64,000 nucleotides of DNA from Marinobacter lipolyticus (GTDB lineage: Bacteria > Pseudomonadota > Gammaproteobacteria > Pseudomonadales > Oleiphilaceae): contig NZ_QTKT01000007.1 of the NCBI RefSeq assembly GCF_018424605.1, forward strand, positions 62,001-126,000. Direction: 5' to 3'. The notes beneath the pieces were generated by a model. It saw only the letters and a list, made by a program, of their open reading frames with translations. It did no database searches and was not told the origin of the DNA. Made by a program: the position numbers and the translations under genes. Positions 1 to 10,217 of the stretch are shown piece by piece (position 1 is the stretch's first letter; every line of letters begins with the position of its first letter).

Positions 1-2
1 CC

Positions 3-809
3 AAACTGGATGTGGTGCGCTCATTGCGGGGGGCCCACGCGCGGCGGCTGGGCCTGGGTGGCGCCCGCAAGAAAAAAATCCGCGAACTGGAAGAGCAACT
101 GGCTGCCCTGAAGTCCGCACCGGACGACCTTGACCCCGCCTTCAGCCACGAAGACCAGATTCAGATTCTGGAAGAGGAAATCACGCGGCTGAAAGCCAAC
201 GTGAAACGCATTCCATTCATTGACGAGATCGATCTGCGCTACCGCCAGCACCTGAAGCAGCCCAAGCCGGCCACCAGCGCGGTGATGTTCTGCCTGATGG
301 ACGTGTCCGGCTCGATGACCCAGATGCACAAGGACATCGCCAAGCGCTTCTTCATCCTGCTGTATCTGTTCCTGAAGAAGAACTACAAGAAGATCGATGT
401 GGTCTTCATCCGCCACCACACCAGCGCCAAGGAAGTGGATGAGGAGGAGTTTTTCTATTCTCGGGAAACCGGCGGCACCATTGTCTCCAGCGCCCTGAAG
501 CTGATGCACAAGATCATCGAATCCCGCTACTCCCCGGCAGAATGGAACATCTACGCGGCCCAGGCCTCCGACGGCGACAACTGGAACGACGATTCCCCGG
601 TGTGCGGCAAGCTGCTGGCCGATAACATCCTGCCGCTGGTGCAGTACTTCGCCTATGTGGAGATTACCCCGCAGGACCATCAGATGCTCTGGTACGAGTA
701 CGAGAAAATACAGGAGCAGTACCCCCAGAGCTTTGCCCTGCAACAGATTGCCGATCCCGGAGAGATCTACCCGGTGTTCCGCCAGTTGTTCGAGAGGAAA
801 GCCGCATGA
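3..809 (+). CDS. yeaH: YeaH/DUF444 family protein, 5' end outside window
   Basis: This is the C-terminal part of a DUF444 (YeaH/YhbH) protein. The open frame runs back to the first bases of the window, so the true start lies upstream; family members are usually a little over 400 residues and about 269 are seen here. A von Willebrand A-like metal site, MDVSGSM (D-x-S-x-S), follows a charged, probably helical stretch. Downstream TGGT and DGDN motifs fit the same fold. It overlaps spoVR by 4 bases (ATGA), so the two are translationally coupled. In enterics YeaH is co-expressed with the kinase YeaG/PrkA, which would be expected just upstream. The role is in stationary-phase or nutrient stress, and its biochemistry is unclear. 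Confidence 0.9.
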   Translation, partial: KLDVVRSLRGAHARRLGLGGARKKKIRELEEQLAALKSAPDDLDPAFSHEDQIQILEEEITRLKANVKRIPFIDEIDLRYRQHLKQPKPATSAVMFCLMDVSGSMTQMHKDIAKRFFILLYLFLKKNYKKIDVVFIRHHTSAKEVDEEEFFYSRETGGTIVSSALKLMHKIIESRYSPAEWNIYAAQASDGDNWNDDSPVCGKLLADNILPLVQYFAYVEITPQDHQMLWYEYEKIQEQYPQSFALQQIADPGEIYPVFRQLFERKAA

Positions 810-2365
810 CTGACATCATCGACCGTCCCAACGCCCCGGACTTTGAGCCGCCCGGTACCCGGGAGCCCATTTCCACCAGTTCGGAATGGACCTTCGACCT
901 GATCCGGCAATACGATGAAGAGATCGCCAAATGCGCGGCTGAGTTCGGTCTCGACACCTACCCCAACCAGGTCGAGGTGATCAGTGCCGAACAGATGATG
1001 GATGCCTACAGCTCCGTGGGCATGCCAGTGGGCTACAACCATTGGTCCTTCGGCAAACAGTTCCTCAGCACCTCCAAGGGCTACCAGCGGGGACAGATGG
1101 GCCTGGCCTACGAGATCGTGATCAACTCCAACCCCTGCATTGCCTACCTGATGGAGGAAAACACCCTGCCGATGCAGGCGCTGGTGATTGCCCACGCCTC
1201 CTACGGCCACAACTCTTTTTTCAAGAATAACTACCTGTTCCGCACCTGGACCGACGCCAGTGCCATCATCGATTACCTGGTGTTTGCCCGTCACTACGTG
1301 GCGGAGTGCGAAGAACGCCACGGTGTGGACGCGGTGGAAGAAATACTGGATTCCTGCCACGCGTTGATGAACTACGGCGTGGACCGCTACAAGCGCCCCG
1401 CACCGATCTCCGCTTCGGAAGAACTTCGCCGCCAGAAGGAGCGGGAAGAGTACCAGCAACGTCGGCTGAACGATCTGTGGCGCACCATTCCGAAGATGGG
1501 CGATGACGACGACCCGATCCACCGCAAGAAGCGTTTTCCGGATGAGCCGCAGGAGAACATTCTGTACTTTATCGAGAAGAACGCGCCGCTGCTGGAAACC
1601 TGGCAGCGGGAAATCATCCGCATCGTGCGCAAGCTCGCGCAGTATTTCTACCCGCAGCGGCAGACCCAGGTGATGAACGAGGGCTGGGCCACCTTCTGGC
1701 ACTACACCCTGATTCACCGCATGTACGAGAAAGGCCTGGTGAACGATGGCTTCATGCTCGAGTTCCTGCAGAGCCACACCGCCGTGGTGTACCAGCCGCC
1801 GTTCGACAGCCCCTGGTACTCCGGCATCAACCCCTACACCCTGGGCTTCTCCATCTTCACCGACCTGCGGCGGATCTGCGAAAACCCGACCGAGGAAGAC
1901 CGCCACTGGTTCCCGGATTTCGCCGACACCAACTGGGTGGAATCCCTGCATTTCGCCATGAAGAACTTCAAGGATGAAAGTTTCATCCAGCAGTTTCTGT
2001 CTCCCAAGGTGATGCGCGACCTCAAGCTGTTCTCGATCCAGAACGACGACCAGGAAGATTTCTATCGCATTACCGCGATCCACGATGACCCCGGCTACCG
2101 CATACTGCGTGAGAAGCTGGCGCGCCAGTACAACCTCAGCTATCGGGAACCCAACATTCAGGTGTGGAACGTGGACGTTCGGGGCGACCGTTCACTGACA
2201 CTGCGACACATCCCCGTGGACCGGGTGCCGCTGGGCCAGGAAACCGAGGAAGTGCTGAGGCATGCCCATCGGCTGTGGGGCTTCGACGTGCATCTGGAAA
2301 GCGTTGATGAAGGGGTTGTGGTGGAGGAATACCACTGCCCGCCCCATGAGATCGAAGACGACTGA
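806..2365 (+). CDS. spoVR: SpoVR family protein
   Basis: A 519-residue full-length SpoVR/YcgB family protein. The region around residues 70-140, including NHWSFGKQF and [17 protein letters not shown], and the later [10 protein letters not shown] and [10 protein letters not shown] segments are family hallmarks. No signal peptide or membrane span is visible, so it is probably cytoplasmic. The start overlaps the yeaH stop by 4 bases, giving the common PrkA-YeaH-SpoVR operon order. SpoVR is needed for spore cortex in Bacillus, but in non-sporulating proteobacteria the cluster is associated with stress and stationary phase. The molecular function is unknown. It converges on the TonB-receptor gene with only 18 bases between stops. 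Confidence 0.92.
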   Translation: MTDIIDRPNAPDFEPPGTREPISTSSEWTFDLIRQYDEEIAKCAAEFGLDTYPNQVEVISAEQMMDAYSSVGMPVGYNHWSFGKQFLSTSKGYQRGQMGLAYEIVINSNPCIAYLMEENTLPMQALVIAHASYGHNSFFKNNYLFRTWTDASAIIDYLVFARHYVAECEERHGVDAVEEILDSCHALMNYGVDRYKRPAPISASEELRRQKEREEYQQRRLNDLWRTIPKMGDDDDPIHRKKRFPDEPQENILYFIEKNAPLLETWQREIIRIVRKLAQYFYPQRQTQVMNEGWATFWHYTLIHRMYEKGLVNDGFMLEFLQSHTAVVYQPPFDSPWYSGINPYTLGFSIFTDLRRICENPTEEDRHWFPDFADTNWVESLHFAMKNFKDESFIQQFLSPKVMRDLKLFSIQNDDQEDFYRITAIHDDPGYRILREKLARQYNLSYREPNIQVWNVDVRGDRSLTLRHIPVDRVPLGQETEEVLRHAHRLWGFDVHLESVDEGVVVEEYHCPPHEIEDD

Positions 2366-2383
2366 GCCATCGTCAGGCGTGGT

Positions 2384-4480
2384 TCAAAACTGCCACTCCA
2401 GCCCCGCATACACTGTCCGACCCGGTCCCGGCTCGAAGTAACCGCGCTGGTCGACCGGGCGGTCAGCGTTGGCGTTAATGCGAACGTTGGCAAAATAGTC
2501 TTCATCCAGCAGATTGCGGATGCCGGCGTACAAGCTGAGGTTCTGGTCCGCCAGCCGCAGGCTGTCGCCGGCGCGCACGCCCACCAGCCAGTAATCGCTG
2601 ACCCGGGTCTGGTTACTGTTTTCCGCGTACAGGTCGCCCACATACTGCCACTCCAGCGCCGCAAAGCGACGGCCCTGCCCCCGCCACTCCAGTTCGGTGA
2701 CCCAGTTCTCCCGCGGCAATCCGGGCAGGCGATTGCCACTGGCATCGTTGCCCTGTTCGTCGGTGAACTCGTCGAGCTGGTAATCAGCGATGGTCAGCGC
2801 CGAGGTCACCCGCCACGTGTAGGAAATGTCCCAGCCCAGCCCCAACTCGACCCCATCCCGGCTGGTACGGCCGGCATTCTCGTAAAAGGTGCGCCCGTCC
2901 TGCTCGAACGGCAGGATCTCGTCGTCCACGCGGATGGAGAACAGCGCCAAGTCGTAAGTTACGCCGCCACCGATCACACCCCGAAGCCCCACCTCGCGGT
3001 TGAGGGCTTGCTGGGGCTCGATATCCGGGTTGAAGCCGCCGCTGCCATCCGGATTGGCGAACTCGGTGAACGTCGGGGATTCGAACGCCGTCCCCACCGA
3101 GCCGTAGATCTGCTCACGCGGAGCCAACCGATAACTGACCCCGGCCACGCCACTGACCTCGCGGAACGTGCGGCTGCCGGAATCATCGCCATCTTCCAGC
3201 CGGTGATCGTCAATGGAGAGTCTGAGGCGGTCGATCCGGCTGCCCAGGGACACGCTTAGCCGGTCCGTCAGCGCCAGGTCGCCCTGGGCGAACACGGCGG
3301 CAGTGGTGGCGTTCTGGGTTTCATCCTGGGTCTGGCCCGTTACCTGGCCTTCAAAGGACACCTGATAGCGGCGGCGCTCATCGCGCTGCCGTTGCAGATC
3401 CGCGCCTACCATCCAAACCAACGGCAACCCTGCCAGCGTGGCCTCCTGCTGATAGGTGGAACCGATTCCGTAGAACTGCCGGTCGTAGGCCACCCGACTG
3501 GCGCCGGGAAACGGTAGCTGCTGGGCAAAGTCACGGCGGCTGAAGAAGGTATTAACGGTCAGTTGGCCCGGAACGGCGACCGCTTCCTCAAGCTGAAGTC
3601 CCAGTGTCTGCTGATCGACACTCTGGCCCGCATCCAGCTGCTTTGCCAGAAAGGTGGCCTGGTTGCGGTCCTCTTCCACCTGGGCCCGGGTCAGGCCGCC
3701 GGGGTCTTCGGATTCTGGGTTGTGCAGGGCGTTCAAAGTGGCCGTCAGACGCCTGCCGGGGGCCAACTCGTGGCTCAGCCGCCCGTTGAACAAACCCTTC
3801 TCCGCAGCACTCTGCTCGCGATGGCCATTGACGTTAAGCCACGACAGGGTGGCGATGGCACTGGTAGCAGCGTCTGCGCCATTGGCCTGGACAGCGGCCT
3901 TGCGATAATCGTCACTGCCACCGTCAAGGCGCAGGCGGGTACCCGGCGGCAGCTCATCGCCGCGCGCGGTGGTCACGTCCAGCACGCCGCCAGCGGCATT
4001 GCCATACTGCACCGACGACGGCCCGCGAACGACCTCGATACGCTGGGCCGAATCGAGATCCACCGCATCAATCTGCGACTGGCCATCCGGCAAGGTGTAG
4101 GGAATGCCGTCCACCTGCAGCCGTATGCCGCGAATACCGAAGGGCGCCCGGGCACCAAAGCCGCGGGTGGAGAGCCTGAGGTTCTGGGCAAAATTGTAGC
4201 GATTCTGGAAGAACAGGCCGGGCACGGTATTGAGGGATTCGTCCAGTTGCAGACGCTGCTGGCCCCGGCGAATAGCAGGCGCATCCACCACGGTGACGGC
4301 CGCCGGCGTTTCGTACAGATCGCGAACCAGCCGCGACGACGTCACCTCCAGCACCATGTCGTCAGGGTCTGCCCCGTTGCCCACCTCCTGGGCCACCACA
4401 CTGCCCACCGACGAGGCGCCCAGCAGTATGGTGAACGCTCGCCTCGTGTGGCCCCGGTAACGGTCACGACTTTTTATCAA
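2384..4480 (-). CDS. TonB-dependent outer-membrane receptor
   Basis: A 698-residue TonB-dependent receptor. An N-terminal secretion signal (basic RDRYRGHTRR, then a hydrophobic AFTILLGASSVGSVV core ending near VAQ) precedes the plug domain (TVVDAPAI, LNTVPGLF, RGFGARAPFGIRGI, VDGIPYTLPDG, IEVVRGPSSVQYG). The barrel ends in the terminal aromatic YAGLEWQF that outer-membrane insertion needs. The plug resembles FecA-type siderophore receptors, but the substrate cannot be read from sequence. The start is TTG; no ATG fits the signal peptide. It lies 1 base after the lrgB stop, so it may be the distal gene of an lrgA-lrgB-receptor operon, which is an unusual partnership. Confidence 0.88.
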   Translation of the reverse strand: MIKSRDRYRGHTRRAFTILLGASSVGSVVAQEVGNGADPDDMVLEVTSSRLVRDLYETPAAVTVVDAPAIRRGQQRLQLDESLNTVPGLFFQNRYNFAQNLRLSTRGFGARAPFGIRGIRLQVDGIPYTLPDGQSQIDAVDLDSAQRIEVVRGPSSVQYGNAAGGVLDVTTARGDELPPGTRLRLDGGSDDYRKAAVQANGADAATSAIATLSWLNVNGHREQSAAEKGLFNGRLSHELAPGRRLTATLNALHNPESEDPGGLTRAQVEEDRNQATFLAKQLDAGQSVDQQTLGLQLEEAVAVPGQLTVNTFFSRRDFAQQLPFPGASRVAYDRQFYGIGSTYQQEATLAGLPLVWMVGADLQRQRDERRRYQVSFEGQVTGQTQDETQNATTAAVFAQGDLALTDRLSVSLGSRIDRLRLSIDDHRLEDGDDSGSRTFREVSGVAGVSYRLAPREQIYGSVGTAFESPTFTEFANPDGSGGFNPDIEPQQALNREVGLRGVIGGGVTYDLALFSIRVDDEILPFEQDGRTFYENAGRTSRDGVELGLGWDISYTWRVTSALTIADYQLDEFTDEQGNDASGNRLPGLPRENWVTELEWRGQGRRFAALEWQYVGDLYAENSNQTRVSDYWLVGVRAGDSLRLADQNLSLYAGIRNLLDEDYFANVRINANADRPVDQRGYFEPGPGRTVYAGLEWQF

Positions 4481-4481
4481 A

Positions 4482-5219
4482 CTAGCCCCCAGCCAACCCT
4501 TGCATCATATCCACCAGCCACGGCACCACCAGCGCGGTGGCAAATGCGGACAACGCCATCGCCAGCCCGGAAAAAGCGCCCATGCGCGGGCTCACCTGGA
4601 ACGCCCGGGCAGTGCCGATTCCGTGGGCCGCAACGCCCATGGCAATGCCCCGGGCGGTATCGTCTTTCACACCGATCCATTCGAACAGCTTGGTGCCAAG
4701 CACCGCGCCGGTGATGCCGGTGATCACCACCAGCACCGCCGTCAATGACGGCAGACCGCCGATTTTCTCGGCTATGCCCATGGCGACCGGTGCGGTGGCG
4801 GATTTGGGCGCAAGCGACATCTGGATCTCGGGCGAGCCGCCCAATAGCCAGGCCAGCCCAATGGAACTGGCGGCGGCAATCACCACGCCACAGACCAGCG
4901 AGAGGGTGATCGGCAACCACAGTTGTCGCAGCCGGGAAAACTGCTGATACAACGGAACTGCCAAGGCCACCGTGGCCGGCCCCAGCAGAAAGTGCACGAA
5001 CTGCCCGCCTTCAAAGTACTCGTCGTAGGTCGTACCGGTCACCAGCAACGCCGCAATCAGCAGGGCAACCGAGGTCACCACCGGGTTGGCCAGCGGGTTT
5101 GAGCGGGTCCGCAGGTAAAGTCGATACGCCAGTCCGTAAGCAACCAGCGTCATGGTCAGCCCCAACAGGGGTGAAGCCGAGAGATAGACCCAGATATCCT
5201 TCAGGCCAGGCTCAGTCAT
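4482..5219 (-). CDS. lrgB: LrgB/CidB family membrane protein
   Basis: A 245-residue polytopic membrane protein of the LrgB/CidB/YohK family. Family features are FLLGPATVALAVPLYQQ, the LAPKSATAPVAMGIAEKIGG block and the GIAMGVAAHGIGTARAFQ block. With LrgA it forms a pair linked to murein hydrolase/holin-like control; homologues also transport small carboxylates such as glycolate or pyruvate. Its start overlaps the lrgA end by 8 bases, so the two are translationally coupled. The next gene downstream is the TonB receptor. Confidence 0.92.
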   Translation of the reverse strand: MTEPGLKDIWVYLSASPLLGLTMTLVAYGLAYRLYLRTRSNPLANPVVTSVALLIAALLVTGTTYDEYFEGGQFVHFLLGPATVALAVPLYQQFSRLRQLWLPITLSLVCGVVIAAASSIGLAWLLGGSPEIQMSLAPKSATAPVAMGIAEKIGGLPSLTAVLVVITGITGAVLGTKLFEWIGVKDDTARGIAMGVAAHGIGTARAFQVSPRMGAFSGLAMALSAFATALVVPWLVDMMQGLAGG

Positions 5220-5592
5220 CCCCCGGCCCTCCGTTTTCCAGCGGCCCGGCGAACCAGCGGCTGGTCACCTGCATGATCAGCGCGGTGGCAACCATGGTGA
5301 TGATGGTGCTGAGCAACAGCGCCAGGGTAATCGGCAGCCATTCCTCGGCAATGCGACCGAAGTGCACCATCATTCCGACACCAGCGGGTACGAACAGCAG
5401 GGACAGATGGCTCAGCAGCGCCGATGAGGCCTGGTCCACCGCCGCCGGGGCGCGGCCGCGGATCAGCAGGGTCAGAAACAGCATGACCATGCCCAGCACC
5501 GGGCCTGGAATCGGCAGGCCAGCGAGCCGCACCGCCACCTCACCTACCAGTTGATAGACCAGTAACAGGGTAATGCCGTTAAGAAAATTCAT
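5212..5592 (-). CDS. lrgA: LrgA/CidA family membrane protein
   Basis: A 126-residue protein with about four hydrophobic spans and the LrgA/CidA signature (YQLVGEVAVRLAGLPIPGPVLGMVMLFLTL). It is the small partner of LrgB and heads the minus-strand lrgA-lrgB pair. Homologues act as holin-like proteins or as part of carboxylate transporters in the inner membrane. A LytTR- or LysR-type regulator often sits beside such pairs; none is present here, the upstream neighbour being a TRAP-type permease on the same strand 47 bases away. Confidence 0.9.
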   Translation of the reverse strand: MNFLNGITLLLVYQLVGEVAVRLAGLPIPGPVLGMVMLFLTLLIRGRAPAAVDQASSALLSHLSLLFVPAGVGMMVHFGRIAEEWLPITLALLLSTIITMVATALIMQVTSRWFAGPLENGGPGDD

Positions 5593-5639
5593 GCCTGCAC
5601 TCCGACGAATTCACCAGCGTTCCAGCCAGAGCATAGTCA

Positions 5640-7781
5640 CTAACCCGCTGACTGGATACCCAACATCAGTCGGAAACCGCCGTCCCACAGGGCGGGCAAG
5701 TAGGTAACCGCGATCAGTGTCGTGCCCATCACCAGCACCGGCAGAATGAATCGGAAATTTCGTTGCCAGAAGGAGCCGTACAGGCTCTCCGGCGAGGTTG
5801 GCACCCCCACCACCTGACGGGTCAGCAGATGATTGAGCGCCACCGGCGGGGTCAGGTATCCCATTTCAAACGCCAGCACCGTCATCACCCAGAAATGCAG
5901 GGGGTTAATGCCGTTATTGAGGGCAATGGGCGCCAGTGTGGCGTTCACCAGCAGCACCGCGCCATAGGGGTCCATGATCATGCCGATGAATACCAGCAAG
6001 CCCATCAGCAGCGTCAGCGTCAGCCACACCGAGCCCAATTGTTCGGGGAACATCTCCAGCAGACCGGAGCGTTCGATCAGCCCCCCGACACTCACCGACA
6101 GCGCCATCAGCATCAGCAACGCACCGATCAGGGCGCTGGATTCGCGGGTGGCGCGCAGCACCGACGATACGAACCCGGTTGGCAGCGGCATACCGGCAGC
6201 CTGCAGCGCTTCATCGGCATCGGGATCCGCGGACCTGAGCACCCGACGCTCAAACGCCAGCACCAGCAGCAGGATCAACGGCAAAATCGCTGGCGCGGAG
6301 AACTCGTCCAGCCCCCGGTCCAGCAACACATTCCACAGCAGTATCACCCCGGCGAAAATGGCCACGTAAGGCATCAGCGGCACCAGCGCGCGCAGCATGC
6401 CGGGCACTGCCTCCCGCAACGGGGCGATGCGCCCTTGCGACGGGCCGCCGATCAGAAATACGTAAACCGCATACACCGAGGCCGTCAGCAGCAGTACCCT
6501 GGCGCCGGCGCTGAACAGTTCATCGGTGGTCACGCTGTTGTTGAGGGTGGCCACGATCACCACCAGCAGACAGGGGCGCAGCATGGTGCCCATGGACCCG
6601 GAGATGGCCGTGGTGGCCAGCGCCAGTTGCTCCGACGTCCCGGCGCGCCGCAGCTCCCGGTAAAGCGTGAGGCCCGCCGCCAGAATAAAAATACCGGACG
6701 CGCCACTGTAGGCGGTGGGCAAGGCCGTCAAAAGCAACACCGTCACACCCAGCCATTTCGGCGGCAATCGCCAGGGCCGCAGCACGTCAAATACCTTGCG
6801 GGGGAGATGCGTGCGGGCGAGCAACATACCCACCCACACATACAGGCCAAGATTCAGAAACAGCGCCGACAACTCCGCCATCATGGTCAGATAGACCGCA
6901 ATGCCGTGGTAGAAGCCGTGAAATGCAAACTGGATTGAGGCAGAAATGCACATGACGCTGTACAGCGGCACGCTCAGCAAGGCCCTTGGCCAGCTTCCGC
7001 CTGGAGGCAGCTCGCCCCGCGGCTGACGTAGCTGCAACAGGGAGATCAGGGTGAGGATGCCGAACCCCGTCACCCAGATATCGTGCATGAACAGGTGCGC
7101 AAGGGGCATGCCCGCGTCGGCCTGGGCCAGCTCCTGCTGCCGGTAGATCCAGGTGGACGCGGTCAACAACCCGTTGGCCACCAGCTGTGACACCGTGGCC
7201 ACCCGGTCATCGCGGCGGCTTTCCACGGGCCGCAGGGCAATGTGCTGGCGCCCCAGGGTTGCGGCGGCCGCGCAGAACAGCAGCATCAGCCCCAGCAGCA
7301 CCCGGCGGTTGCCGGTTACCAGCAACACCGCCTGCGCCAGGCCGGTCTCCATCAGGGCGAACGCCTGAACGCCGGGGCCATTGAGCGACTGAAGTCGCTC
7401 CCACTTTTCCAGCTGTCTTTCGCAGGCGCGTGAGGTGGCCATCACCGAGGCACGGATCTGCTCCCGATCGATCTGGTCACCGAACACATCGGCAAAGGGA
7501 TCGGCGGATTTTTCCGCCTGTTTGGCGGCAACGGCCAGGTCCACGGCGGCGTCCGGGTCAACCACCACCTGACAGTCCGGCGCACCAACCTGATCGATCA
7601 CCCGCAGGTTGAAGTACTCAGGCCAGGTGGCACCGCCAATTTCCAGCAGGCGCGAGTGCAGGGTCTCGCCCACCGAGGCCAGCAGGGTGAGCACGAGAAT
7701 GACCAGCATCGGCAGGCTGGCCAGTGTCTGCGGCCACACGCCGCTTCGCGACACCGGCTGAACACGGGATTCGGCGGTCAT
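5640..7781 (-). CDS. TRAP-type large permease with N-terminal extension
   Basis: A 713-residue inner-membrane protein whose C-terminal two thirds match the DctM-type permease of TRAP transporters (FGLG-like loops, YSGASGIFILAAGLTLYRELRRAGTS, GSMGTMLRPCLLVV, MGYLTPPVALNHLLTRQVV). The first ~240 residues hold one hydrophobic span, a charged non-membrane loop of roughly 100 residues, and further spans that may stand in for the small DctQ subunit. It begins 3 bases after the end of the solute-binding protein gene, so both are co-transcribed. The substrate is unknown. The loop with paired cysteines (APDCQ, SRACERQ) is unusual. Confidence 0.8.
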   Translation of the reverse strand: MTAESRVQPVSRSGVWPQTLASLPMLVILVLTLLASVGETLHSRLLEIGGATWPEYFNLRVIDQVGAPDCQVVVDPDAAVDLAVAAKQAEKSADPFADVFGDQIDREQIRASVMATSRACERQLEKWERLQSLNGPGVQAFALMETGLAQAVLLVTGNRRVLLGLMLLFCAAAATLGRQHIALRPVESRRDDRVATVSQLVANGLLTASTWIYRQQELAQADAGMPLAHLFMHDIWVTGFGILTLISLLQLRQPRGELPPGGSWPRALLSVPLYSVMCISASIQFAFHGFYHGIAVYLTMMAELSALFLNLGLYVWVGMLLARTHLPRKVFDVLRPWRLPPKWLGVTVLLLTALPTAYSGASGIFILAAGLTLYRELRRAGTSEQLALATTAISGSMGTMLRPCLLVVIVATLNNSVTTDELFSAGARVLLLTASVYAVYVFLIGGPSQGRIAPLREAVPGMLRALVPLMPYVAIFAGVILLWNVLLDRGLDEFSAPAILPLILLLVLAFERRVLRSADPDADEALQAAGMPLPTGFVSSVLRATRESSALIGALLMLMALSVSVGGLIERSGLLEMFPEQLGSVWLTLTLLMGLLVFIGMIMDPYGAVLLVNATLAPIALNNGINPLHFWVMTVLAFEMGYLTPPVALNHLLTRQVVGVPTSPESLYGSFWQRNFRFILPVLVMGTTLIAVTYLPALWDGGFRLMLGIQSAG

Positions 7782-7784
7782 GGC

Positions 7785-8930
7785 TTATTCCACCGGATTG
7801 CTGCACTCCTCACGACTACCGTCAGTACGGCATCGGATTTTGCGCTGCAGAGTGAGCATATCGGCGCTGTAATACCCCTGTTCGCGCAGTTCCAGCCGTG
7901 CCTGCTGCATCAGGGCGTCGTATTCGCGGCGGTCCTGCGGGGGAATTTCAATCCACCATTTGTCCGGCACCTTGTCCTCTTCCATGCGGATACGGCTGAT
8001 GATCTCATCGAAACCCTGATAGAAAGCCTCCCGCACGAACTGCGCCAACTCATTGGGAATAACTTCTTCGCGGCCGATCAGCTGCATGGTGATGTGGGTC
8101 AGCGGCAGATCAATAATGCCGCCATCGGGCTCCAGACCTTTGTGCAGCTCCAGCACTTCGTAGGCCGCGAGCGGCGCAGCCAGCACATCCACCACACCGG
8201 TGTTGAACATGTTGGGAGCATTGACGATGTCCGCCACCACCGGTGTTGCACCCACACCGGCGATCATTTCCGCCTGGGTGGGGTCGTAATCCAGCACCAC
8301 CACCCGTTTGCCGGAGGCCTTGGCCAGGGTGTTGATGCTGCGATCATTGACAAACACATGGGCGGCGCCGCCGGGCGCAATGCCCATCACCACGTAACCG
8401 TTACTGACCATGCGGTCGGCACTTCGGGGGTCAGCCATCAGCTGCAGGCCCAGCCGCATCTGCTGCCGCTCGGGGAAACCACCAATGGAATCGAGGGTGC
8501 CGGTGTACTGGTTGAACAGCCGCGCTCGCAGCCCACTCATCAGGGCCGCGTCGCAGGTGCCGGATTTAAGCTCTTCCACCATCACCGATTCACTGGTGTA
8601 GGGCACCATGTCCACGTTGATGCCGTACTGCAGGATCTTGCGGCGCTGATCCTGGGCCGCCGCGTAAATGGGCCCGGAGCGGCCAAAAATGTCCCAGATG
8701 CACACCCGGTAGACCCGTTCTGCGTCCGGCTCCAGGCCGGTCAGTTCCTGCATGGCCTCAATCCGCTCGGCCAGCGGCAGGCTCTGGTCGTAGATCGTTT
8801 CCCGTAAACGGCTGTCGGACCAGGCCAACACCGGCACCAGCATCAGCATCAGCAGCAACAGGGCGAACCATGGCCGGCGCGCGGCAAAGTGACGATGAAA
8901 TACGAAGGGAGATGGGGCGAGCGATGTCAT
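7785..8930 (-). CDS. TRAP-associated periplasmic solute-binding protein
   Basis: A 381-residue exported protein. An N-terminal hydrophobic stretch (WFALLLLMLMLVPVLAWS) acts as signal or anchor. The body has the shape of a DctP-like binding protein: VYRVCIWDIFGRSGPIYAAAQDQR, then ELKSGTCDAALMSGLRARLFN, and ADIVNAPNMFNTGVVDVLAAP. The family appears to be the one called putative solute-binding protein (AdeT-like in Acinetobacter); I recall this and cannot check it. It sits 3 bases upstream of the TRAP permease, which makes it the likely receptor of that transporter. The ligand is unknown. Confidence 0.72.
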   Translation of the reverse strand: MTSLAPSPFVFHRHFAARRPWFALLLLMLMLVPVLAWSDSRLRETIYDQSLPLAERIEAMQELTGLEPDAERVYRVCIWDIFGRSGPIYAAAQDQRRKILQYGINVDMVPYTSESVMVEELKSGTCDAALMSGLRARLFNQYTGTLDSIGGFPERQQMRLGLQLMADPRSADRMVSNGYVVMGIAPGGAAHVFVNDRSINTLAKASGKRVVVLDYDPTQAEMIAGVGATPVVADIVNAPNMFNTGVVDVLAAPLAAYEVLELHKGLEPDGGIIDLPLTHITMQLIGREEVIPNELAQFVREAFYQGFDEIISRIRMEEDKVPDKWWIEIPPQDRREYDALMQQARLELREQGYYSADMLTLQRKIRCRTDGSREECSNPVE

Positions 8931-9027
8931 TGTTATTATCCTGAGTTCGATGTTTCAGAAGCTCAGGGTATCAGCGATCGTTGCCCGCCCCTCTGTCTCT
9001 GGTGGCAGAGGGGCACGGGCATTTCTG

Positions 9028-9927
9028 TCAATCCGCGTGGGGCGACGCCGGCGCTTTCACCGAGGACTGGGGGATGATACTGCGACCATACATGGCCAGT
9101 ACAAAGCCGATCGGGAACATCAGCACACCATAGACCGCGGCCGGAATGGACATGGCACTGGATTCCAGCAACGTCAGCGTGACCATCAGCGCGATGGTGC
9201 CGTTTTTTACCCCGAGTTCTACGGCCACCGCGAGAGACTCCCGCTGGGTCAGCCCGGCCACGCGACCGGCCAGCAATCCCAGCGCAATGCCGGCAACGTT
9301 GAGCAGGATCGTCGCTGGCCCGGCCTGTTTGAGCAGATCCCAGATCTGGTCGCGCACCCCGACGATCAGCCCGACAATCAGGATGGCCAGCACCACGCCA
9401 CCGAAGATACTGACCACGCTTTCCGCTTTTTTGGCGAGCACCGGGTTGCGGGTGCGAACCACCATGCCCAGCGCGACCGGAAACAATACGATACCGACCA
9501 GCATGCCCACTGTCTTCCACACCGGCAGCACGATGGTTTCCTGGGTTCCCATGTAGAATTCCAGTGCTATGTTGGTGAACAGTGGCAGGGTCAGGATGGT
9601 GATCAGGCTGGCGCTGACGGTCAGCACAATGGACAGGGCAATATTGCCCCGCGACAGCAGCACGAACAGGTTCGACGTGGTGCCCCCCGGGCAGGCGGCA
9701 ATGATCACCAGCCCCACCGCGATCGCCGGCGGCACCGCCAGCAGTGTAGCCAGCGCGAACGCGATCAGCGGCATCAGCAGAATCTGCGCCACGGTTCCCA
9801 CAATCATGCCTTTCGGATACACCGCCACCAGGCGGAAATCCCGAACCGTCAGGGTCATGCCGATACCGATCATGATAATGAACAGGGCAATCGGTAACCC
9901 GGCAGAAATCAGCGGACTCGACTCCAC
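9028..9927 (-). CDS. Bile acid:sodium symporter (BASS) family protein
   Basis: A 299-residue polytopic membrane protein of the BASS/SBF family. Typical motifs are the FIIMIGIGMTL segment, AACPGGTTSNLFVLLSRGNIALSIVLT and GVKNGTIALMVTLTLLESSAMSIPAAVYG. In bacteria such proteins usually carry organic anions or pantoate rather than bile salts. The frame is open further upstream, but a GTG at 9927 preceded by TGGAGG with a four-base gap is the best start, and it places the first membrane span at the N-terminus. It is a single gene on the minus strand. Confidence 0.85.
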   Translation of the reverse strand: MESSPLISAGLPIALFIIMIGIGMTLTVRDFRLVAVYPKGMIVGTVAQILLMPLIAFALATLLAVPPAIAVGLVIIAACPGGTTSNLFVLLSRGNIALSIVLTVSASLITILTLPLFTNIALEFYMGTQETIVLPVWKTVGMLVGIVLFPVALGMVVRTRNPVLAKKAESVVSIFGGVVLAILIVGLIVGVRDQIWDLLKQAGPATILLNVAGIALGLLAGRVAGLTQRESLAVAVELGVKNGTIALMVTLTLLESSAMSIPAAVYGVLMFPIGFVLAMYGRSIIPQSSVKAPASPHAD

Positions 9928-10217
9928 AGTGCCTCCACATTGTTGTTTTAATGAAGTTAGTCGGCCAGCGAAGGTAGCACAAGGCCGCGATAAGTCGTGA
10001 CAGAGATTTCGCAACAACATGTAACACGCCGGCCACGAAAGTATGAGGTAGCCTTCACGACATGCACATTCCTGCTACGCTGTAAAAAAACCGAACCATT
10101 GCACGGCTCAGATGTGTGTTTGGCTGTTGTAGTTGCGTATACTTGCGCTCCTCAACTAATAACAAAGCAAGCTTTTATTACGTTGACTGAACGCAAGGAC
10201 GATCAAGAGGACACTGA
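9928..10217. other. Intergenic region upstream of wax ester synthase gene
   Basis: About 290 bases between the divergent BASS gene and the acyltransferase gene. It is AT-richer than its neighbours and must hold both promoters. A TATACT hexamer near 10138-10143 could be a -10 element, but no well-spaced -35 is evident. AAGAGGA just before 10218 is a good ribosome-binding site. I see no repeat or RNA gene here. Confidence 0.4.

Noticed and set aside
5763..6938. Plus-strand frame opposite the TRAP permease
   Set aside because: Composition (Arg, Gln, His) is that of an antisense shadow of a membrane-protein gene.
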